Assembly: GCA_963837485.1 (NCBI GenBank)
Contig: CAWINP010000006.1
Span: 62,001-126,000 of the forward strand
Length of the DNA: 64,000 nucleotides
Reading direction: 5' to 3'
DNA from: Solirubrobacter sp963837485
Lineage (GTDB): Bacteria; Actinomycetota; Thermoleophilia; Solirubrobacterales; Solirubrobacteraceae
The notes beneath the pieces are model-generated. The model made no database searches. It was not told the origin of the DNA and saw only the letters and a program-made list of their open reading frames with translations. Positions 52,994 through 60,885 of the stretch are shown piece by piece (positions within the stretch are counted from its first letter, which is position 1; the number at the start of each line of letters is the position of its first letter). Position numbers and translations under genes: made by a program.

Positions 52994-53926
52994 CTACGCC
53001 TCCGGCTCCGGCTTGATCAGGCGCGGCGCGCCGCGCTCGGGGAACGGGACCTCGATCGCGTCGAAGTCGCGCGGGACGACGGTGGATTCGAACACCTCTC
53101 GCGCCTCGTCGCGCACGTCGCGCGGGAAATAGCGCGTCGAGAGGTGCGTGAGCGCGAGCAGCTTGACCTCGGCGGCCTGGGCTGCGAGCGCGGCCTGGCG
53201 CGCGGTGCTGTGTCCGGTCTCCCGCGCGCGTGCACGATCCTCCTCGCGGAACGTCGCCTCGTGGACCAGCACCTCCGCCCGATGGGCATAGATCTCGACG
53301 GTCTGGACGGGCGAGGTGTCGCCGGTGTAGACGATCCGCCGCCCGTGGCGCGCCTTGCCCACGACCTGCTCGGGCGCGACGCCGTTGACGGTCTCGCCGC
53401 GCTGCAGGCGACCGAAGTCGGGGCCCTCGGTGATGCCGAGAGCGCGCGCGGACTCGACGTCGAAGCGGCCCGGCCGGTCGTCCTCGATGAACGCGTAGCC
53501 GTACGCGTCGACCCGGTGCTTGACCGGGAACGAGGCGATCGCGTAGCCGTCGAAGCGAACCTCTCCGTGCGGCTCGAGCTCGTGCACGTAGAGCGGGTAG
53601 AACGTGCGCCCGATCAGCGGCTTGAGGTTGTGGAACAGCGCCTTGAGCCCCGGAGGGCCGTAGATGTCCAGGGTGCGCTCACGCGCGCGCAAGTCGAAGG
53701 TCTTCAGCATTCCCACGATGCCCAGCCAGTGATCCAAGTGGTAGTGAGTGATGAAGATCGCGTCGAGCTCGGGCAGGCCGATCGACCGCAGCAGCTGCTG
53801 CTGGGTGCCCTCGCCGCAGTCGAGAAGAATCCGGTCGCCGCCGGCGCGCAGCAGCAGCGCCGGAAGCCCGCGCCGCGGCGTCGGGACCGACCCGGCGGTG
53901 CCGGCGAAGAACAGCGAGAGATCCAC
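52994..53926 (-). CDS. rnz: Ribonuclease Z
   Basis: 310 residues. Metallo-beta-lactamase fold with THYHLDHWLGI (residues 60-67), the exosite region, GDTSPVQT and HLSTRYF. It removes tRNA 3' trailers. The tRNA here (58292) lacks an encoded CCA, consistent with a need for RNase Z. Confidence 0.92.
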   Translation of the reverse strand: MDLSLFFAGTAGSVPTPRRGLPALLLRAGGDRILLDCGEGTQQQLLRSIGLPELDAIFITHYHLDHWLGIVGMLKTFDLRARERTLDIYGPPGLKALFHNLKPLIGRTFYPLYVHELEPHGEVRFDGYAIASFPVKHRVDAYGYAFIEDDRPGRFDVESARALGITEGPDFGRLQRGETVNGVAPEQVVGKARHGRRIVYTGDTSPVQTVEIYAHRAEVLVHEATFREEDRARARETGHSTARQAALAAQAAEVKLLALTHLSTRYFPRDVRDEAREVFESTVVPRDFDAIEVPFPERGAPRLIKPEPEA

Positions 53927-53990
53927 GGGGCGGCGAGGCTAGTACACGCGGCCCGGGAGTACCGCGCATCGCCGGCGCAGTCCGGGTCGT

Positions 53991-54056
53991 CGCTGCCGGC
54001 TGCGGCAGGCGCTCGCATACTGGTGGTACGTGTGCGCCTGCCGTGGCCCGGCAGCG
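53991..54056. repeat. 66-nt hairpin repeat, copy 2
   Basis: Outer arms CGCTGCCGG/CCGGCAGCG and inner arms CGGCAGGCGC/GCGCCTGCCG pair perfectly around a loop TCGCATACTGGTGGTACGTGT, shared with copy 1 (14557-14622). Arm changes between copies are compensatory. It lies in the 278-bp gap 53927-54204 between rnz and a VOC gene. That gap also holds a small perfect palindrome CGTGTAC-TG-GTACACG (54136-54151), with a related TACTGGTAC core. Confidence 0.7.
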
Positions 54057-54204
54057 GCGAGAGCCAAGTGACTCGCCTCTAGGGCGAGCCAGATGGCGGT
54101 TCGGGCCCGCCGGAGTGCGTGGGACTTCCGGGCCGCGTGTACTGGTACACGTGCGTCCGTTTCCTTCAAGAACCGCGCCACGGTCTGGCTGCATGCTCTC
54201 GGAC

Positions 54205-54597
54205 ATGGCAGAGATCGAGATGACGCTCGGCTGGGTGGTCGCGTACGTCGATGACCCCGCCGAGGCGGCCCGTTTCTACGAGCGCACTTTCGGGATGCGC
54301 GTGGACTTCATCGCCGGCGACGAGTTCGCCCAGCTCGACACCGGTCCCACCAAGCTCGGCTTCGCGTCCTACGCGCTGTCGCGGACGAACTTCGAGGGCG
54401 GTGTGCGGCGCGCGGAGGGCCAGCCGGCGAACGTCGAGATCGCCCTCGTGGCAGGGGACGTCGACGCAGCCTTCCGGATCGCGGTCGAAGCCGGCTGCGT
54501 GCCCTTGGCAGAGCCGGCCGACAAGCCGCAGGGCCAGCGCGTCGGCTACGTCCGCGACCCGTTCGGGACGCTGATCGAGCTCGCGACGCCGCTCTAG
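54205..54597 (+). CDS. VOC (glyoxalase/bleomycin-resistance fold) protein
   Basis: 130 residues from the ATG at 54205; 54193 is an equal alternative. VOC marks: VVAYVDDPAEAARFYERTFGM and GQRVGYVRDPFGTLIELATP, where the final Glu is a usual metal ligand. Small VOC proteins act as isomerases, dioxygenases or drug-binding proteins; no substrate can be named. Confidence 0.82.
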   Translation: MAEIEMTLGWVVAYVDDPAEAARFYERTFGMRVDFIAGDEFAQLDTGPTKLGFASYALSRTNFEGGVRRAEGQPANVEIALVAGDVDAAFRIAVEAGCVPLAEPADKPQGQRVGYVRDPFGTLIELATPL

Positions 54598-54699
54598 CGG
54601 CGGGGCTGGACGGCGCGCTCGAGGTCTTCCGGCCCGAACCGCCCGAGCGTCTCGCCATCGACGGCGAAGCGGTAGAGGCTCAGCCCGAGCAGCTGGCGA

Positions 54700-55929
54700 T
54701 CACGGTGCCGATGCCGATCGCGCGCCAGGTGCGCATACCACGGGTCTCGCCGTTCGGGCCGCGCCGGAGACCTTCAGCAGGTACGCGGCCGCGATCGCTC
54801 CCGTGAGCGCCTCGGCCGCGATCAGGACGCGGTAGTCGACGATCGAGATCAGCGCGGCGCCGGCGGCGATCGAGACGGTCTGCGGCGCGCTCAGCAGCAG
54901 CTCGGCCGCCGAGTACGTGCGGCCCTGCAGGTGCGGCGGCGTCAATCGCTGCAGCAGCGTCAGCAGGGGGATCACGATCCACGGCAGGCCGAAGCCGAAC
55001 AGCGCCTTGCCGGCCAGCACCGGCGCGAGCGCCGGCGCGGCGGTCAGCGCGGCGCCCGCCGCGAAGATCGCCAGCCCGACGCCGGAGGCGCGGACCTCGC
55101 CGAAGCGGCGGATCGCTCGCGTCGAGCTCGCCGCGCCGGCGATGGCGCCGACGCCCTGCGCGGCCATCAGCACGCCCACGAACGAGACCGGCCGGTGCAG
55201 GCCGTCGTCGGCGATCGCGAACACCAGCGTCTCGCTGAAGCCGAGCGTGAGCAGCGTGATCGCGCCGGCGAGCGTGATCTGCCGCAGCGGGATCGTGCGG
55301 GCGAGATGGCGGGCGCCGGCCGCGACCGCGGCATGCCACGGCTCGCGTGCCGGTTGCGGGCGCGGCTCGCGCACACGCAGCGCCGCGATGCTGACCGCGG
55401 CGAGCGCGAACGTGGTCGCGTCGAGCACCGCGACGGCCGCCCCGCCCGCGAGCGCATAGAGGCCGGCGCCGGCGACCGGCGCCACGAGCCGCAGCGCCTC
55501 GCGCACCGTCTGCAGCAGCGAGTTCGCCTCGGCGAGCAATTCCTCGGGCAGCAGCGTTGCCAGCAGCGCCGACTGCGCCGGGCCGATCAGCGAGTAGGAC
55601 ACGCCGTACGCGGTCGCGACGGCGTAGAGGATCCAGACGTCGCCGCGGTCGTGTACGGCGAGCAGCGGCAGCACGGCGACGAGCGTCGCCAGGTTGACGG
55701 CGAGCAGCAGCGAGCGCCGGCGCACGCGGTCGGCGAGCATGCCCGACAGCGGTGAGAGCAGGAGCGGCGCCGCGATGCAGAAGATCACCAGGCCGGCGGC
55801 GCCGCTGGAGCCGGTCAGATCCTTCGCCCAGATCCCGAGCGCGAGCCAGAGCGCGGTGTCGCCGAGCAGCGAAAGCGACTGGCCGGCGAGATAGACGCGC
55901 GCATCGCGGATGGCCAGTGCGCGCCGCAT
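54700..55929 (-). CDS. MFS transporter
   Basis: 409 residues with about 11-12 hydrophobic segments; LAGQSLSLLGDTALWLALGIWAKDLTGSSGAAGLVIFC at the start and a cytoplasmic RVREPRPQPAREPWHA loop. Similar to the DHA3-like transporter at 8954-10225. Start and upstream regulator stop share one base (TGATG), so it is likely controlled by that regulator. Confidence 0.85.
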   Translation of the reverse strand: MRRALAIRDARVYLAGQSLSLLGDTALWLALGIWAKDLTGSSGAAGLVIFCIAAPLLLSPLSGMLADRVRRRSLLLAVNLATLVAVLPLLAVHDRGDVWILYAVATAYGVSYSLIGPAQSALLATLLPEELLAEANSLLQTVREALRLVAPVAGAGLYALAGGAAVAVLDATTFALAAVSIAALRVREPRPQPAREPWHAAVAAGARHLARTIPLRQITLAGAITLLTLGFSETLVFAIADDGLHRPVSFVGVLMAAQGVGAIAGAASSTRAIRRFGEVRASGVGLAIFAAGAALTAAPALAPVLAGKALFGFGLPWIVIPLLTLLQRLTPPHLQGRTYSAAELLLSAPQTVSIAAGAALISIVDYRVLIAAEALTGAIAAAYLLKVSGAARTARPVVCAPGARSASAP

Positions 55930-56492
55930 CACACGCGGTAGGCGAAGGTGAGGATCTCCACTCGCTCGGCGCCTTCCGGATGATCCGGGCCGGGCGTGCG
56001 CCGGTCGGCGTGGCGCTCGAGCAGCAGCTTGACGATCTCGTCGTCGACCGCCTTGAGCTCCTGCGGCGTCAGGTAGAGGCGCATCTGATTCGCGCCCGTC
56101 ACCTCGCGCCACTCCTTCGGCAGCGCGTGGCGCTCCTCGAACGCGCGCTCGGCGCGCGCGAGGTAGCGATCGCGGATCGTGCGATCCAGCTGGCGAGCGG
56201 CCGCGGCCGTCCCCTCGTCGTCGTGCACGTCGGTGAAGCGCATGCCGAGCTGCTTGAGCTTCCACGGGCGCCGGCGGCCCTGGGCGCCCGCCTCCTCGAC
56301 GAAGCCGTACTTGGCGAGCTGGCGCAGGTGAAACGACGCGTTCGCGGGGCTCTCCCCCACGCGCTCGCCGGCCTCGGTGGCGGTCAGCGTGCCCGCGTCG
56401 GCGAGCGCCTCGATCAGCGCCAGCCGGACGGGATGCGCGAGCGCGCGCATCGCCATCGGGTCGGTGACTTCCCGCGGCGGATCGAAAGACAT
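55929..56492 (-). CDS. ArsR-type winged-helix transcriptional regulator
   Basis: 187 residues. N-terminal winged helix (MRALAHPVRLALIEALADAGTLTATEAGERVGESPANASFHLRQLAKYGFVEEA), and a C-terminal part (RERYLARAERAFEER-like, TPQELKAVDDEIVKLLLERH) of the YdfF/HTH_20 group. It is co-transcribed with the MFS gene. Two overlapping palindromes cover its start codon (56482-56513), implying autorepression. Confidence 0.87.
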   Translation of the reverse strand: MSFDPPREVTDPMAMRALAHPVRLALIEALADAGTLTATEAGERVGESPANASFHLRQLAKYGFVEEAGAQGRRRPWKLKQLGMRFTDVHDDEGTAAAARQLDRTIRDRYLARAERAFEERHALPKEWREVTGANQMRLYLTPQELKAVDDEIVKLLLERHADRRTPGPDHPEGAERVEILTFAYRV

Positions 56493-56513
56493 GTTTCGAA
56501 AGATATCTTTCGA
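56482..56513. promoter_or_regulatory. Two overlapping palindromes over the regulator start codon, likely operator
   Basis: TCGAAAGATATCTTTCGA (56496-56513) is a perfect 18-bp palindrome just upstream of the ATG. TCGAAA-GACATG-TTTCGA (56482-56499) overlaps it and spans the start codon. The shared TCGAAA/TTTCGA half-site repeats three times with even spacing. The AT-rich motif stands out in this high-GC DNA. Probable binding site of the ArsR-like protein. Confidence 0.7.
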
Positions 56514-56519
56514 TTGCCG

Positions 56520-56999
56520 TTAGTCAAGCTCGATCAACTCGAACTCGAGCCTCCCGGTCTCGTCGCTGACCATCCCCATCGTGTGCCTGGGCGCGCGCCG
56601 GCGCTCGGTCGGCGAGCCCGGGTTGAAGATCTGGAAGCCGTCGCGCTCCTCGTGCAGCGGCATGTGCGAGTGGCCGAACACGGCGGCCTCGGCGTCCGGG
56701 AACATGCGCCGCAGGCGCATCAGCCGGCCGGGCGCCGCTCCGGCGTCGTGGATCATCGCGATCCGGCCGCCTACCACGGTCGCGCGCGGGAGGAGCAGGC
56801 GCAGCTCGGGGCTGTCCACATTGCCGGCCACGGCGTGGACCGGCGGCCCGAGCCGCTCCAGCATTCGCAGGATCGAGAGCTCGAAGAAGTCGCCCGCGTG
56901 AAGGATCGCGTCGGCCGCGCGCAACCGCTCCACGCACGCCGCCGGCAGCCGCCGCATGCCCTTGGGCATGTGCGTGTCGGAGACGATCGCCAGGATCAT
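56520..56999 (-). CDS. Metallophosphoesterase (YfcE/MJ0936-like)
   Basis: 159 residues. Metal motifs: IVSDTHMPKGMRRLP, HAGDF, VAGNVDSPE, IHDAG, FGHSHMP, FNPGSPTERR. Small phosphodiesterases of this group cleave bis-p-nitrophenyl phosphate or cyclic nucleotides in vitro. Overlaps the glycosyltransferase stop (ATGA). Confidence 0.9.
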   Translation of the reverse strand: MILAIVSDTHMPKGMRRLPAACVERLRAADAILHAGDFFELSILRMLERLGPPVHAVAGNVDSPELRLLLPRATVVGGRIAMIHDAGAAPGRLMRLRRMFPDAEAAVFGHSHMPLHEERDGFQIFNPGSPTERRRAPRHTMGMVSDETGRLEFELIELD

Positions 57000-58258
57000 G
57001 CCGCGAGGCGCTCGATCTCCTCCGCCGCGGAGTCCGTGCCGGGGCGGGCGTGCAGGCGGCGCGAGAGCGCGTCCAGGCGCGCGCGCAGGGCCTGGTCGCC
57101 CAGCACGCGCTCGAGCGCGCGCGTGAGCTCGTCCGGCGTGTGGTGGTAGGTGTCCAGGCGCACGCCGAAGCCGGTCTCGTCCATCCGCTGCGCGTTGTCG
57201 TACTGGTCCCAGAACAGCGGCAGCACGACCATCGGCCTGCCGAACCACAGGCACTCCGTGGTCGTGTTGTTGCCGCCGTGGGTGACGACCGCGTCGACCT
57301 GCGGGAGGATCGACGTCTGGGGCAGGAACTCGGCTCCGACCATGCCCTCGTGCAGCGTCAGCAGCTCGTGCTGCGGGCCGAGCGAGACGATCACGCGGTA
57401 GCGCGTGTCCGCCAGCGCGTCGATCAGCCGCTGCATCAGCAGCACGTCGGCCGAGCCGAGCGAGCCGAGGCTCAGATAGACGAGCGGCCCGTCGCCGGGC
57501 GGGACCGCATACGGCTGCTCGGTCGTGCGCACGCTCGCCTCGAGGTTGTGCCAGGAGTGGTTGAGCGGAACCGCGCGCGCGTAGTCGACCTCGGCGGGGT
57601 ACAGCGTCAGGTTCAGGTACGTCGACGTGTGCGCGAACTCCAGCGGCGGCAGCGGCGGCGCCCCGCGCTCGCGGCAGAACGCGTCGAACTCGGCGTGCAT
57701 GTCGCTGTGGACGTGCGCGTACTCGTCCCAGTACTCGGCCCAGCCCGTCATGTCGCCGGCCGGGTAGCCGGAGAACGTCGGCGGCACGAGCGGGTCCTTC
57801 AGCTCGGCGGGATTGCAGGAGACGATCCGCACCCACGGGATCCCGCTCGCCGGCAGCGCGGGGAAGCTCACCACGTTGTCCTCGACGATGACGTCGGGGC
57901 GCAGCTCGTCGAAGATCTCGTTGAGGCGGTCGTCGACGTAGCGCGCGCCGTCGATCAGCGCCTGGAACGTCGGCGCGATGAACTCCCCGAGCTGCTCGAT
58001 CGTCGGCTTGCGGAACACCGGCGCGGTGTCGCGGATGAAGTCCTTCCAGAACTGGCCCGGGACCTCGGGCTCCTGGGGCGGCGGCGACAGCCGCATCGTG
58101 CGCTCCTCGAACCCCTGCGCCTCGAGCGTCCCCGCGAAGCTCTCCTCGACGATGAACACCACCCGATGGCCGCGCGCGCGCAGGACGTTCCCGATGCCGA
58201 CGCAGTTGTTCGTCGGCCCGTACGCGCCCTCGGGAAAGAAGGCGATGGTCTTCGGCAC
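56996..58258 (-). CDS. UDP-glucosyltransferase-like (GT1/MGT family) glycosyltransferase
   Basis: 420 residues of GT-B fold. Start FFPEGAYGPTNNCVGIGNVLRARGHRVVFI, and donor-binding VYLSLGSLGSADVLL and FLPQTSILPQVDAVVTHGGNNTTTECLWFGRPMVVLPLFWDQYDNAQRM. Such enzymes glycosylate lipophilic small molecules such as macrolides. It is monocistronic with the phosphoesterase gene. Confidence 0.88.
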   Translation of the reverse strand: MPKTIAFFPEGAYGPTNNCVGIGNVLRARGHRVVFIVEESFAGTLEAQGFEERTMRLSPPPQEPEVPGQFWKDFIRDTAPVFRKPTIEQLGEFIAPTFQALIDGARYVDDRLNEIFDELRPDVIVEDNVVSFPALPASGIPWVRIVSCNPAELKDPLVPPTFSGYPAGDMTGWAEYWDEYAHVHSDMHAEFDAFCRERGAPPLPPLEFAHTSTYLNLTLYPAEVDYARAVPLNHSWHNLEASVRTTEQPYAVPPGDGPLVYLSLGSLGSADVLLMQRLIDALADTRYRVIVSLGPQHELLTLHEGMVGAEFLPQTSILPQVDAVVTHGGNNTTTECLWFGRPMVVLPLFWDQYDNAQRMDETGFGVRLDTYHHTPDELTRALERVLGDQALRARLDALSRRLHARPGTDSAAEEIERLAA

Positions 58259-58291
58259 GCCGCAACGCTACCGCTAAGCTCGTTGCCGCTA

Positions 58292-58364
<73 letters not shown>

Positions 58365-58401
58365 CTTCACGGAAGGCCTGCTAACGCGGGCCTTTCGTCA
58401 T

Positions 58402-58713
58402 TCAGGCGACCTGCCGCGTGTCGCCGGTGAGCCGGCCGAGAGCGGGAGTTGTGCCCGCTCGTGCTCGATCTTCGCGCGGTGCGTGCCCGACGAGTGCCCG
58501 CAGCGCGTCGCGCTCGTCGTCGCCGCGGCGCATGCCGTGCGTGTAGATCCGGAGCGTGAACCCTGGGTCTGTGTGGCCGATCTGCTCCGTCACGTGGCGA
58601 GGGTCTTCGCCGAGCGCCACGAGGATCGACGCGTACGTGCTCGGCGGACCGCTCACGGGATCTAGCTGCACCAACGTATGGGGTGTCGCGCAGGCGCCTT
58701 GACCAGGCTTCAT
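58402..58713 (-). pseudogene. Tyrosine recombinase remnant (C-terminal catalytic part)
   Basis: 103 codons ending 37 bp from the tRNA. STYASILVALGEDPRHVTEQIGHTDPGFTLRIYTHGM carries the C-terminal His of the catalytic box and the nucleophilic Tyr. Upstream, the second catalytic motif (H-x-L-R-x-T) is scrambled (TPHTLVQLDPVSGPPSTYAS), and the N-terminal half with the first Arg is absent. The direction toward the tRNA is usual for integrases at such sites. It cannot be active. Confidence 0.85.
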
Positions 58714-58733
58714 CAGTCAGGGATGCTCACTCG

Positions 58734-59285
58734 ATGCGAGTTTTAGCGCGCTACACCGCCGTCGCGATCGTGTGTCTCGTGATCGGAGTCGGGGTCGGCG
58801 TGAGCATCCAGAGCGGCGACACCGAGCCTGCTGCGCGTGTCGCTGCGCCCCCGCCGGCGGCGACGTAGTCACCCGTCGACGTCGCTTCGACGGCGACGCC
58901 CGCCGCCACGCCGAGGCGCGCCGAGCGCCGCGCTGCCGCGATACGAAAGGCAGCAGCAGCGCGCAAGGCCGCGGCCGCAAGGAAAGCCGCCGCCAAGCGC
59001 AGGGCCTCCGCTCGCGCTGCTGTCCGCGCGCGCCACCGGCGCTTCATCGCCTCGCTCACCAAGGCGTTCTCGGGCAACGGAGGGCTCACCCTCGCCCCAT
59101 TTACGCTGTCGCGCGACTCCACTCTCACGTGGACGGCGAACGGGGGGTACTTCGGGATCTACGACATCGACAGCGTGCCCGTGAACTCCACGGGATCGCA
59201 CGGCCACACCTACATCGAACGCGGGCGCCACAAGCTCGAGGTCAACGCGATCGGCGACTGGACCATCAACATCACGCCCCGGTGA
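58734..59285 (+). pseudogene. Exported protein gene interrupted by one in-frame TAG
   Basis: The first 44 codons encode a membrane/signal segment (RVLARYTAVAIVCLVIGVGVGVSIQSG), then TAG at 58866. The same frame runs on for 138 codons without another stop: an Ala/Lys/Arg repeat stretch (RKAAAARKAAAKRRA) and a beta-rich domain (GGLTLAPFTLSRDSTLTWTANGGYFGIYDID, TYIERGRHKLEVNAIGDWTINITPR) that ends at a natural TGA. The whole reads as one exported protein with a C-terminal adhesion-like domain. No ATG, GTG or TTG follows the TAG near the junction, so it is broken or read through. Confidence 0.7.
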
Positions 59286-59458
59286 CCGACCACGGCGGAT
59301 GGCGCCGGATCCCCGGCATACCGGGCACGCGAAGCGCCCAGTGCCCGGTATCTGCGGCAGTGTGGCGCGCGTTGATCTGCCGGCACGCATGCGAAACGCC
59401 GCGAGCGATCTCCTGTCCACGAAGCGCGCGGTCCGCCAGTCGGGCGGCAACGTTCGTG

Positions 59459-59602
59459 TCAGGCGACCGGGTTCTCGCCTGTGCCGCGGCACGTCGCGCA
59501 GACGCCGTGTTGGCACACCTCGCATGGCTCCCCAGCAACCGTGCCGAGACCCTTGCACGTCGGGCACTTCTTAGAGCCTCCGCATTCCGGACACGTGAGC
59601 AC
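59459..59602 (-). CDS. 47-residue protein with DnaJ-type CxxCxGxG zinc motifs
   Basis: From a GTG at 59602: CPECGGS, CPTCKGLG, CEVCQHG, CATCRGTG. This is four CxxC motifs in 40 residues, in the spacing of the DnaJ central zinc domain but without J-domain or client-binding parts. It should bind two zinc ions. It lies inside the integrated element. The in-frame stop and residue pattern make chance unlikely, although it is short and starts with GTG. Confidence 0.65.
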   Translation of the reverse strand: MLTCPECGGSKKCPTCKGLGTVAGEPCEVCQHGVCATCRGTGENPVA

Positions 59603-59751
59603 GCTGCGTAGCCTATGGCAGACCCGGGGGGTGCCTGGAAGGTGCCGGACTCCCCGCGGGCGTTCGAACAGCTCCTAGGGCACTGTGCTCGGCTCGGCCT
59701 TCAATTGATTCCGTCCGGTGCCGATACGATGCTTAGTTGCGGAGTGCAACC

Positions 59752-59973
59752 ATGAACGTGTACGAGACATCCGCCGGCACACCCGTCCTCGACATGACCG
59801 AAGAGGAGCATCACGCGTTCCTCGAGCGTGAAGTCCAAGCGAGTGTGGGCCTGTCGATCGCAGAGTTCGTCGACCGGGCCGGGCGCGGCGAAGTCGACTG
59901 GGATGACCCCGACGCGTTCTACGTCGCTGGCATCCTGGGCATCGGGCAGAACGGCCATCACGTCGACTCGTAA
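59752..59973 (+). CDS. Small antitoxin-like acidic protein
   Basis: 73 residues, acidic (MTEEEHHAFLEREVQASVGLSIAEFVDRAGRGEVDWDDPDAFYVAGILG). The SIAEFVDRxxxGExDxDDP pattern recurs in small actinobacterial proteins encoded before a larger partner. It overlaps the following frame, consistent with a two-gene module. No DNA-binding domain is obvious, so antitoxin is inference. Confidence 0.55.
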   Translation: MNVYETSAGTPVLDMTEEEHHAFLEREVQASVGLSIAEFVDRAGRGEVDWDDPDAFYVAGILGIGQNGHHVDS

Positions 59974-60511
59974 CGTCGCGCAAGGCTTCGCGGACCATCT
60001 CAACGGCGTCCTGAATCGCACCGTGTCGGACGCTCGGCTGAGTCTCGTGGTGAGCCCTGGAGCGCCCGACGAGTACACCCTCGCGTGCGTTCCCGCCCGT
60101 GACCACGCAGAGCCGTTCGCGTTGCGCGGCGCCGGCGTGATGCTGTTCATCGACCACCGTATTCACGTGGAGGATGAGCATTGCCGGACGCTGAGCTACT
60201 CGTACCGGCTGCAGCGCACCGCCGACCGTAAGTCGTGGATCATCAGATGGGAGTTCCTGCGCCAGCCGCCCGAGCCGGGGTATGTCTATCCGCTCGGGCA
60301 TCTACACGTGAACGCAGAATTCGCCCAGGACGTGGCCGCGGTTGTGGCAAAGCCGCCCGGGAAGCTTCATATCGGCACAGGTCGAGTCGCAATCGAACAC
60401 GTGCTCTGGCATCTGCTCAGCGAGTGGGGAGTCGATTCCCGGGTTGAGGACTGGAAAGCGGTGCTGCGCGAGTCGCTGACAGGCTTCGAGAAGCGCCGTC
60501 GAGCAGACTAG
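59903..60511 (+). CDS. Hypothetical protein, possible toxin of an overlapping pair
   Basis: Reading frame to 60511. The conserved-looking part starts at NVAQGFADHLNGVLNR (about 59970) and includes YSYRLQRTADRKSWIIRWEFLRQPPEPGYVYPLGHLHVNAEF and RVAIEHVLWHLLSEWGVDSRVEDWKAVLRESLTGFEKRR. The first canonical start is ATG at 59903, inside the upstream gene; translation may instead begin near its stop. Paired organisation and location on a mobile element suggest toxin/antitoxin or defence, but no catalytic motif is recognised. Confidence 0.6.
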   Translation: MTPTRSTSLASWASGRTAITSTRNVAQGFADHLNGVLNRTVSDARLSLVVSPGAPDEYTLACVPARDHAEPFALRGAGVMLFIDHRIHVEDEHCRTLSYSYRLQRTADRKSWIIRWEFLRQPPEPGYVYPLGHLHVNAEFAQDVAAVVAKPPGKLHIGTGRVAIEHVLWHLLSEWGVDSRVEDWKAVLRESLTGFEKRRRAD

Positions 60512-60672
60512 GAGCCCACGTCAACGCCGCGGCGCTATTGGGCACACGCCAGTACGCGGCGCCCGAAAGGTGCCGAAATGTGCCGAATTCGGCGGAACGC
60601 AAATGAGGGTCGACGCCCCGAGTACCGCGCCGTAGCGCGGAATCCTGGGCATCCAGCCCTCTTAGCGAATAT

Positions 60673-60718
<46 letters not shown>

Positions 60719-60721
<3 letters not shown>

Positions 60722-60885
60722 GCGCACCGTGAAGTCCACGTGCATGCCGCCCTTGTAGTGGCCGGGTAGGTTGCAGATCAGCGCGTAGTGGCCCCTGGAC
60801 AGGGTGAGCGTGAGGTTCCTGGACTTGCCCCTGGCGAGCTCGACCTCGAGGATGTCCGGATCGTCGTGGGATTTCGCGGCGGTCC
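60719..60885 (-). pseudogene. C-terminal fragment of a cupredoxin gene
   Basis: Minus-strand frame ending at 60719: WTAAKSHDDPDILEVELARGKSRNLTLTL, then ICNLPGHYKGGMHVDFTVR. Cys, His and Met spaced as in the C-terminal copper loop of plastocyanin/sulfocyanin-type proteins. The 5' half is missing at the IS boundary and is not found on the other side of it. Before integration it would have been convergent with tRNA-Arg. Confidence 0.8.

Noticed and set aside
54594..54776. Minus-strand frame ending LYRFAVDGETLGRFGPEDLERAVQPRR
   Set aside because: It looks slightly protein-like, but is about 60 codons, overlaps the MFS 3' end, has no start and matches no family I know. Could be a fragment; not enough to call.
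58711..58722. Third match to the CAGTCAGG motif of the structured leaders
   Set aside because: The flanking sequence cannot form the GNRA hairpin or the P2 stem, so it is taken as chance.
59272..59538. 88-codon minus-strand frame overlapping the four-CxxC protein
   Set aside because: Composition is shadow-like; the overlapping CxxC frame has clear motif structure.
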